Part shown: positions 6,751 through 11,221 of the stretch, piece by piece | Numbering within the stretch: the stretch's first letter is position 1 | How the letters are laid out: each line of letters begins with the position of its first letter | The notes under the pieces: model-generated | The model's input: only the letters and a program-made list of their open reading frames with translations | Databases searched by the model: none | Told to the model about the DNA's origin: nothing | Program-made: the position numbers and the translations under genes | Assembly (NCBI GenBank): GCA_964415245.1 | Contig: CAYQAJ010000170.1 | Location: forward strand, 1-11,221 | DNA: 11,221 bases | Direction of reading: 5' to 3' | Source: CAYQAJ01 sp964415245 | GTDB lineage: Bacteria; Planctomycetota; Planctomycetia; Pirellulales; Pirellulaceae

Positions 6751-6773
6751 CATTATCTTCGCAGGCACCGATT

Positions 6774-8687
6774 ATGCGGCTGCATCCCAAGTTGAAGGTG
6801 ACAAGATCGAAGTCGACGCTGTCCGATCGAGAAGTGCTTCTCGACGACAATCCGTCATCCGACGAAGCCCAAGCGAGGCAGCAAGGTACCGGCTCGCACC
6901 GTGAGTCAAACAGCCGAACGAGCGCTGCGAGCAGGCGGCGCGAAGGCGCGGCCACTCCACGTGCCCGGCCGATCAGTTCGCAGTTCCATTCGCCGTCTCA
7001 GCCGCCCGGTTCGCCCGACGTAAGCGATTTGGGTCACGCCAATGAATCGTCTGACGCGGAGATCATTGCTCCCCTCGACAATGGGTCGTGCCCCGACGCC
7101 TTGGTGCAGGACGCCTTCCACGGTACCGAAACGCTCGGCGTACTGCTGCTGGAAGATAGCCCTACCGATGCCGCGCTGATCGAACGTGCCCTAGCTGAAG
7201 GAGCGGCGAACTATACGTTGCACCGCGTCTCGCGGTTGCGCGACGCAGTGCAACTGCTGCGCGACATGCCGGCGAGCTTTGGCGTGATTCTGGCCGACCT
7301 CAGCCTGCCCGACAGTTTCGGCCTCGATACGGTTCGCCGGCTCAGGCATGAAGCGCCCGACATGGCGATCGTCGTGCTCACGTCGCAGGACAGCGACGAG
7401 GTCGCCATGCAGTCGCTGTACCACGGGGCGCAGGACTTCCTGGTGAAGGACTGCCTGACGTTCGACATGCTCGACCGGGCCATGCGGTACGCCGTCCAGC
7501 GGCAGATGAACGGTCAGATGCGGCTGCTTTTGGGCCGCGTACGCGACAGCGAGCGGCTGTTAGAGCGAAAGAACCGGCGGTTGCAGCGGTTGTACCACAC
7601 GGCCCACCGCTTCGTCGACAACGTATCGCACGAGTTCCGCACGCCGCTCACCGTGATGAAGGAGTACGTATCGCTGATCAACGAGGGGCTGGTGGGGCCG
7701 CTCAACGCAGAGCAGTCGTCGATGCTCGACGTTGTCAGCGATCGAACCGACGACCTGAACAACATGGTTGACGACCTGTTGGACGTGAGCAAGCTCAATG
7801 CGGGCATACTCGGCGCCTCTCGGCGATATTGCCAATTGTCGCGGATCATCGAGCACGTGATCCCCAGTCTGGAACGCAAGGCGCGCGTCAAGCAGGTGTC
7901 CCTCGAAATGGCCATTGACCCCGATCTGCCCGAGGTCTACTGCGATCCGGACAAGGTCGTTCGCGTGATCGTGAACCTGTCGATCAACGCCACCAAGTTC
8001 TGCGGCGAGCCCGGGCTGGTGCGGCTTTGGGCCCGGCTCGGCGCAGGCGGCCGCGACGTCGAGATTGGCGTCACGGACAACGGTGCGGGTATCGAGCAAC
8101 AGTCGTTGCAAGTCATCTTCCGGCGGTTCAAGCAATTGCGCGACAATCCCCGCGGCAGCACCAAGGGCGTGGGGCTGGGGCTGAACATTGTCAAAGAGCT
8201 GGTGAACTTGAATCTCGGCAGCGTGTACGTCGACAGCACGCCGGGCGAAGGGAGCACGTTTTCCTTTACGGTGCCCACGGCCGATCCGCAGCACATCGTG
8301 CAGTGCTACCTGCGTCACCTGAAGCGGCGCTCGAAACGCACGCGACGCCGTATCGCGCTGGTCGTGGCCCGGGTCGACGACGAGGCCGCCATCTGTGCCG
8401 ACGACGCGAATGCCTTCTTGACGTACCTATTGCGTCGCGACGATCTGCTCTTGCGGATCGATCCGCTGCGCTGGCTTTTGGTGATGCCGTGCACGGTTGC
8501 GGGCCTCAAGCAGTTCCTCGAGCGCGCCGAGAGCGTTTGGGTGAAGGCCAATCGAAATCGCCCCTACGGCCCTCTCCCGGCTGTTACGTACGAGCGTGTG
8601 GGCGCCTGGCACCTGCACGACGAGCGCGACGAGCTGTTGGACTACGCCCGACAGTTGTTCTCGCCCGAGGAGGTCGTTCATGCCTGA
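6774..8687 (+). CDS. Hybrid histidine kinase: REC - HisKA - HATPase - GGDEF-like
   Basis: This is a 637-residue soluble sensor kinase without membrane helices. Residues 1-118 are low-complexity and rich in Ser, Arg and Pro. The receiver domain (about 121-242) has E127/D128, phosphoacceptor D175 in LADLSLP, T203 and K225. A short helical linker leads to HisKA, with the phosphorylated H286 in SHEFRTPL. The ATPase has N405 in NLSINATKF, DNGAGI (435-440) and GVGLGL (465-470). After the kinase core about 130 residues remain (508-637). Strand IALVVARVD (527-535) and RRDDLLLRIDPLRWLLVMP (554-572) resemble a GGDEF domain whose signature is lost. The N-terminal receiver suggests input from another kinase rather than direct sensing. 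It likely phosphorylates the receivers encoded downstream, and perhaps the divergent FixJ-type regulator. The start is uncertain: the ATG at 6774 has only a weak AGG upstream, and a later GTG or TTG would remove part of the tail without harming a domain. Confidence 0.92.
   Translation: MRLHPKLKVTRSKSTLSDREVLLDDNPSSDEAQARQQGTGSHRESNSRTSAASRRREGAATPRARPISSQFHSPSQPPGSPDVSDLGHANESSDAEIIAPLDNGSCPDALVQDAFHGTETLGVLLLEDSPTDAALIERALAEGAANYTLHRVSRLRDAVQLLRDMPASFGVILADLSLPDSFGLDTVRRLRHEAPDMAIVVLTSQDSDEVAMQSLYHGAQDFLVKDCLTFDMLDRAMRYAVQRQMNGQMRLLLGRVRDSERLLERKNRRLQRLYHTAHRFVDNVSHEFRTPLTVMKEYVSLINEGLVGPLNAEQSSMLDVVSDRTDDLNNMVDDLLDVSKLNAGILGASRRYCQLSRIIEHVIPSLERKARVKQVSLEMAIDPDLPEVYCDPDKVVRVIVNLSINATKFCGEPGLVRLWARLGAGGRDVEIGVTDNGAGIEQQSLQVIFRRFKQLRDNPRGSTKGVGLGLNIVKELVNLNLGSVYVDSTPGEGSTFSFTVPTADPQHIVQCYLRHLKRRSKRTRRRIALVVARVDDEAAICADDANAFLTYLLRRDDLLLRIDPLRWLLVMPCTVAGLKQFLERAESVWVKANRNRPYGPLPAVTYERVGAWHLHDERDELLDYARQLFSPEEVVHA
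8667..8674 (+). promoter_or_regulatory. Strong Shine-Dalgarno site inside the kinase 3' end
   Basis: GAGGAGGT is followed by five bases and an ATG at 8680 that overlaps the kinase stop (8685-8687). Spacing and match are near ideal. The frame it opens reads without a stop through the repeat insert into the receiver at 8914. It may be the true start of that gene, or chance, since the bases also encode Glu-Glu-Val in the kinase. Confidence 0.5.
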
Positions 8688-8792
8688 TCGCACAACTCTG
8701 CCAAGCGGTGGTCGGACCAGGCCTGTTGAGATCAACGAGGACGTCTCGTGTCGGCGTCCGCGGCAGGGGAAGGGAGTGTCTCCTGTCGCGGT

Positions 8793-8827
8793 GGGTGGGG
8801 GTGAAACGGCCGCTTTCACCCCCACCC
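8793..8827. repeat. Perfect 14-bp inverted repeat (possible terminator or attenuator)
   Basis: GGGTGGGGGTGAAA (8793-8806) and its exact reverse complement (8814-8827) flank the loop CGGCCGC. In RNA this is a very stable hairpin. It is followed by a pyrimidine-rich stretch (CTCTTTCCTCGTTCCTC) rather than a clean T-run. It lies 105 bases after the kinase stop, so it could reduce transcription into the receiver genes. It may equally be a dispersed palindromic repeat. Confidence 0.65.
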
Positions 8828-8848
8828 CTCTTTCCTCGTTCCTCGCCA

Positions 8849-8904
8849 GACGCGGAGACGCGGGGACACGGGGAGGCGGGGACACGGAGACGCAGCGACG
8901 CGGG
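8849..8904 (+). repeat. Seven tandem octamers, consensus GACGCGGR
   Basis: The units in exact 8-base register are GACGCGGA, GACGCGGG, GACACGGG, GAGGCGGG, GACACGGA, GACGCAGC and GACGCGGG. The array ends nine bases before the ATG at 8914. The last unit plus two bases supplies the only Shine-Dalgarno-like motif of that start (GGGGA at 8902-8906, seven bases upstream). Changes in copy number would shift the frame relative to the upstream ATG at 8680, because 8 is not a multiple of 3. Confidence 0.85.
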
Positions 8905-8913
8905 GAATCGTCC

Positions 8914-9393
8914 ATGAGCGCAACGGCTGCCAACCACGTGCTTTTGATCGACGATGACCAGGACGTGCTCCGCGGTGCTTGCCTGCGATTGGGCGCAGCC
9001 GGCTACCAGCCCACCACGGCTCGCGATGGCCGGCAGGGGATCGACCGGGCCATGGAGGACCACCCCGACGCCATTGTGCTCGACGTACGCATGCCGCACA
9101 TGGACGGCTTGCAGGTGCTTACTACACTTCGGCAGCGTGCGGAAACACGAGCCATTCCGGTCATCATGCTGTCGGCGAGCCTGGTCGATCAGGAGGCGGC
9201 GCTGGAAGCCGGTGCCCGGTTCTTTCTCACCAAGCCTTACCAAAGCAAAGCGCTACTGGCAGCATTGAGTGCGGCGCTGAGGGAAGCCGGCGGCGGTAAC
9301 GCGCGCGGGTCATGCGATACCGTCGCCGGCGGCGCCCACTCACTCCCAAGAACGATGTTCGCGCAAGATACAGGCGCGATAGGTGGCGGATGA
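8914..9393 (+). CDS. Stand-alone response regulator receiver protein
   Basis: This 159-residue protein consists of one receiver domain (about 7-122) and a 35-residue Gly/Ala-rich tail without a known output domain. It shows D13-D15, phosphoacceptor D57 in VLDVRMPHMDG, S87 and K107 followed by Pro (TKPY), all canonical. A single-domain receiver usually passes phosphate onward or acts by binding a partner. It follows the kinase on the same strand and is its most likely substrate. The start is ambiguous. The ATG at 8914 places the domain normally and has GGGGA seven bases upstream, supplied by the octamer repeat. The ATG at 8680 has a far better ribosome binding site and is in frame, which would add 78 low-complexity residues (237 in total). 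The next gene begins 16 bases downstream. Confidence 0.92.
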   Translation: MSATAANHVLLIDDDQDVLRGACLRLGAAGYQPTTARDGRQGIDRAMEDHPDAIVLDVRMPHMDGLQVLTTLRQRAETRAIPVIMLSASLVDQEAALEAGARFFLTKPYQSKALLAALSAALREAGGGNARGSCDTVAGGAHSLPRTMFAQDTGAIGGG

Positions 9394-9394
9394 T

Positions 9395-9400
9395 AGAGGT
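9395..9400 (+). promoter_or_regulatory. Ribosome binding site for the membrane-anchored receiver
   Basis: AGAGGT, nine bases before the ATG at 9410, supports this start over the upstream GTG at 9383. It therefore supports inclusion of the N-terminal hydrophobic segment. It begins two bases after the stop of the previous receiver gene. Confidence 0.6.
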
Positions 9401-9409
9401 CGTTGCCAC

Positions 9410-10195
9410 ATGAATACCGCGACGATGATGTTGCATGTGCCGCCGCTCGTCCTGGCAGTGGCTCTGGGGGCCCTGCTGCTGGCAGTCGCCTGTTTCACGC
9501 TCCGGTGGATCGTGTGCCGCCGTCAAACAAGGAACGGTTGTGCCCACAGAGTCGGCGAGAAGGCGGCACGATCGGCCGTAAAGTCCCGTGTTCTGTCTCT
9601 GGCGCGCCCCCATTCGCGAATCGGCGAGCCGCCGCCCGTCACACAGGAGACACGGCAACCGGCCCGACCCAATACATGGCTGCGGCAAATGACGCTACCC
9701 AGTAACGACAAGCCGCTGGCGTCGGTTCTCGTGGCCGACGACGACGTTTACGTGAACCACTGGCTCTCGCTGCGGCTGGGCGAGTTGGGCCTGGACGTCG
9801 TCGCTACCACCGATGCGGTGAACGCCCTGTTGGGCGCCGAGCGGTTTCACCCCGACCTGATCGTGCTGGACATCAACATGCCGACAGGCAGCGGCGCCGC
9901 CGTGTGCGAGCTGCTGGCGACCAACGAAGAGCTGCGCGGTATACCCGTCATCATGTACACGGGCGTTGCCGACGCGAAGATCCGTTACCGCTGCCAGAGC
10001 CTAGGCGCGCGGTACGTGATGAAGGAACCCGGTTCGTGGAACTGCTTGCGGAGCCACGTGTGCGAGTTGCTGGGGCTCCCGCCCGCTCACGAATCGGCTG
10101 CGAACCATGCGCAGCGGTTGCCGCGTGCGATCCCGGACGACGAACGCCGTTCGCGAGGCGCAGTTGCGACGCACGCCGCCTTGCCCGGCGCGTAG
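9410..10195 (+). CDS. Response regulator receiver with an N-terminal membrane helix
   Basis: This is a 261-residue protein. Residues 9-35 (HVPPLVLAVALGALLLAVACFTLRWIV) form a strong hydrophobic segment followed by Arg-Arg, which predicts a single helix with the rest in the cytoplasm. A basic, Pro-rich linker (about 37-100) leads to a receiver domain (about 103-222): D110-D112, phosphoacceptor D154 in VLDINMPTGSG, T184 and K205. After the lysine the sequence is K-E-P-G-S-W instead of the usual K-P, a pattern shared with the receiver at 10319. The C-terminal 35 residues are Arg/Ala-rich and unassigned. Tethering could hold the receiver near a membrane partner. The ATG at 9410 has AGAGGT nine bases upstream. 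An ATG at 9689 (residue 94) would give a soluble receiver but has no ribosome binding site. It is probably co-transcribed with the preceding receiver. Confidence 0.88.
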   Translation: MNTATMMLHVPPLVLAVALGALLLAVACFTLRWIVCRRQTRNGCAHRVGEKAARSAVKSRVLSLARPHSRIGEPPPVTQETRQPARPNTWLRQMTLPSNDKPLASVLVADDDVYVNHWLSLRLGELGLDVVATTDAVNALLGAERFHPDLIVLDINMPTGSGAAVCELLATNEELRGIPVIMYTGVADAKIRYRCQSLGARYVMKEPGSWNCLRSHVCELLGLPPAHESAANHAQRLPRAIPDDERRSRGAVATHAALPGA

Positions 10196-10318
10196 CCGAC
10201 CGACGCGGGGCTCCGTTTTGTTTTCCCTGTCCCAACGGTCATCCCGACATCCGGGTTGGCTACCCCACGAAACGTCGAATCACCATTGTCCTGTCACTTT
10301 CGAGATGGCGATCGCACC
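10196..10318 (+). other. Gap between receiver genes
   Basis: This is a 123-base spacer, longer than others in the operon. It holds weak overlapping dyads near 10232-10257 (CCAAC with GTTGG, and CCCG with CGGG). An internal promoter for the last receiver is possible, but no hexamers stand out. A TTG at 10256 could extend the downstream gene by 21 residues with no domain gain. Confidence 0.3.
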
Positions 10319-10705
10319 ATGACGACCAAAACTATCTTCATCGCCGACGACGATGCCGACCTGCTTCACACGCTCACGCTCCGCTGCCAGTCGCTGGGTC
10401 TGAACGTGCGCACCGCCAGCGACGCCCGCGCCGCGCTCAACTCGATCTGCGACCAACGGCCCGACATCGCCTGTCTCGACGTGCGAATGCCCGCGGGAAA
10501 CGGCCTGGGCGTGTGCGAAATGATCGCCGGCGAGTCGGAGTTGGCCGGGATGCCGGTGATCATTCTGACCGGCAACGGCGACAACGAAACGATCCGCCGC
10601 TGCCACGACCTTTGCGCGTACTACGTGCCGAAAGGACCGGGCATGTGGGAGCGGATGCGACCACTCTTGGTCGAGTTGCTTCCCGAGTTGGTCGTCGCAG
10701 ACTGA
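10319..10705 (+). CDS. Stand-alone response regulator receiver protein (K-x-P-G-x-W type)
   Basis: This minimal 128-residue receiver has D10-D12, phosphoacceptor D54 in CLDVRMPAGNG, T84 (LTG) and K105. After the lysine it reads K-G-P-G-M-W. It aligns with the membrane-anchored receiver upstream through LDxxMPxGxGxxVCE, the following P-V-I and T-G, a shared R-C, and Y-V-x-K-x-P-G-x-W, so the two look like diverged duplicates. It has no tail, membrane segment or output domain, so it probably works as a phosphate shuttle or protein-binding switch. The ATG at 10319 puts the first strand (KTIFIADDD) right at the start, as usual; the upstream GAGATGG is too far to be a good ribosome binding site. 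It is the last gene of the cluster and faces Rho. Confidence 0.92.
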   Translation: MTTKTIFIADDDADLLHTLTLRCQSLGLNVRTASDARAALNSICDQRPDIACLDVRMPAGNGLGVCEMIAGESELAGMPVIILTGNGDNETIRRCHDLCAYYVPKGPGMWERMRPLLVELLPELVVAD

Positions 10706-10714
10706 AGTGAGGGC

Positions 10715-10797
10715 AAAAATGCAGAATGCAGAATGCGGATTGCAGAATGGAGAGAACAGAATTCGGTATTCTGCACTCTGCGTTCTGCATTTGCCGC
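10715..10797. terminator. Heptad-repeat hairpin between convergent genes (probable terminator)
   Basis: The 92-base gap between two convergent stops is almost filled by an imperfect inverted repeat built of 7-base units. The left arm has TGCAGAA (10720-10726), TGCAGAA (10727-10733), TGCGGAT (10734-10740) and TGCAGAA (10741-10747). The right arm has, on the complement, TGCAGAA (10783-10789), CGCAGAG (10776-10782), TGCAGAA (10769-10775) and TACCGAA (10762-10768). Reading from rho, the stem ends in TTTTT (10715-10719, complement), which fits an intrinsic terminator for rho. The opposite direction has only TTT, so it would stop the receiver operon less efficiently. Confidence 0.65.
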
Positions 10798-11221
10798 CTA
10801 ACCGAGCGCCTTGGCCCCGCTGATCAGGCGGATGAACTCCGCGTTCGTCTTGAATCGCCCCAGTTGCTTGATGAGCTGCTCCATGGCGTCGACGTGGTGC
10901 ATCGACGTGAGCGTGCGGCGGAGCATGGTCACCGCGTGGAGCGTTTCGGGATCCAACAGCAGCTCTTCGCGGCGCGTGCCCGACTGCGTGATGTCGATCG
11001 CCGGCCACACGCGGCGGTCGGCGAGCTTGCGGTCGAGCACCAACTCCATGTTGCCCGTGCCCTTGAACTCCTGGAAGATCAGCTCGTCCATGCGGCTGCC
11101 GGTGTCGACCAGGGCCGTGGCGACGATCGTCAACGAGCCGCCTTCTTCGAACAGCCGGGCCGTGGCGAACAGCTTCTTGGGAATGTCGAGCGCCTTGATG
11201 TCCACGCCACCCGACATCGTG
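10798..11221 (-). CDS. rho: Transcription termination factor Rho, C-terminal part (runs off the right edge)
   Basis: The minus-strand frame enters the window from the right and ends at a TAG at 10798-10800, covering about 140 C-terminal residues. Rho is a hexameric RNA-dependent ATPase and helicase that ends transcription of untranslated RNA. The segment shows the family's C-terminal hallmarks: SGGVD, EEGGSLTIVATALVDTGSRMDE, the R-loop region FKGTGNMELVLDRKLADRRVWPAID, and SGTRREELLL, whose arginine corresponds to the arginine finger, then the closing KTNAEF. No truncation or frameshift is visible. The ATG at 11215-11217 is internal, since the frame stays open to the edge and the ATPase core must lie beyond it. 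The gene converges on the last receiver gene. Confidence 0.97.
   Translation of the reverse strand, partial: TMSGGVDIKALDIPKKLFATARLFEEGGSLTIVATALVDTGSRMDELIFQEFKGTGNMELVLDRKLADRRVWPAIDITQSGTRREELLLDPETLHAVTMLRRTLTSMHHVDAMEQLIKQLGRFKTNAEFIRLISGAKALG

Larger units (their letters stand above)
5656..6773. other. 1.1-kb intergenic region without a supported gene, rich in inverted repeats
   Basis: This region separates two divergent genes. Several open frames of 60-130 codons exist on both strands, but none resembles a known family, none has a good ribosome binding site, and they overlap one another. What it does hold is dyad symmetry. The perfect inverted repeats are listed separately at 5894-5926, 6118-6146, 6183-6199, 6356-6371, 6447-6461, 6499-6563, 6562-6579 and 6738-6750. 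A near-direct repeat lies at 5714-5752 and a 7-base repeat tract at 6656-6697. It presumably contains both divergent promoters, a long 5' leader for the kinase operon, and possibly a small RNA. No tRNA or rRNA is visible. Confidence 0.6.

Noticed and set aside
8793..8904. Insertion sequence remnant
   Set aside because: A palindrome and octamers are present, but there is no transposase fragment, terminal inverted repeats or target-site duplication.
8027..8917. A 296-codon plus-strand open frame inside the kinase
   Set aside because: It is in a different frame from the kinase, whose HATPase and C-terminal domain are clearly coding; the product is Arg-rich nonsense.

Overview
The window looks like a piece of a high-GC planctomycete chromosome, most likely from the Pirellulales. 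The best evidence is the pair of genes on the minus strand: a secreted protein with planctomycete cytochrome-C-like, PSCyt2/DUF1549 and PSD1/DUF1553 domains, followed by a Tat-exported DUF1501 protein. This tandem is typical of the phylum. The strain cannot be named from the sequence alone.

Left part (1-5655, all minus strand; reading order is right to left). A FixJ/NarL-type response regulator (4876-5655) is followed after 147 bases by the PSD1 protein (1939-4728). Nine bases later comes the DUF1501 protein (427-1929), whose ribosome binding site overlaps the PSD1 stop. Next is the start of a transaldolase-family protein (1-396), which runs off the left edge. The PSD1 and DUF1501 genes are almost certainly co-transcribed. 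Whether the regulator controls them is an inference from position only.

Middle (5656-6773). About 1.1 kb holds no gene I can support. It separates the regulator from a divergent plus-strand signalling cluster and is rich in perfect inverted repeats, including one arm with two alternative partners. It ends in a degenerate 7-base repeat tract.

Right part (6774-10705, plus strand). This is a two-component cluster: a soluble REC-HisKA-HATPase kinase with a C-terminal domain that resembles a degenerate GGDEF; a stand-alone REC protein; a second REC protein apparently tethered by an N-terminal membrane helix; and a third stand-alone REC protein. None of the three receivers has a recognisable DNA-binding output domain. 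The last two share an unusual K-x-P-G-x-W signature after the conserved lysine, so they look like diverged duplicates. Together they look like a phosphorelay or protein-protein signalling module. Between the kinase and the first receiver lies a 14-bp perfect inverted repeat plus seven octamer repeats, and this insert stays in frame with a start codon that has a very strong Shine-Dalgarno site.

Right edge (10798-11221, minus strand). The C-terminal part of transcription termination factor Rho converges on the cluster. The 92-base gap between them is a hairpin built from 7-base repeats related to the tract at 6656-6697.
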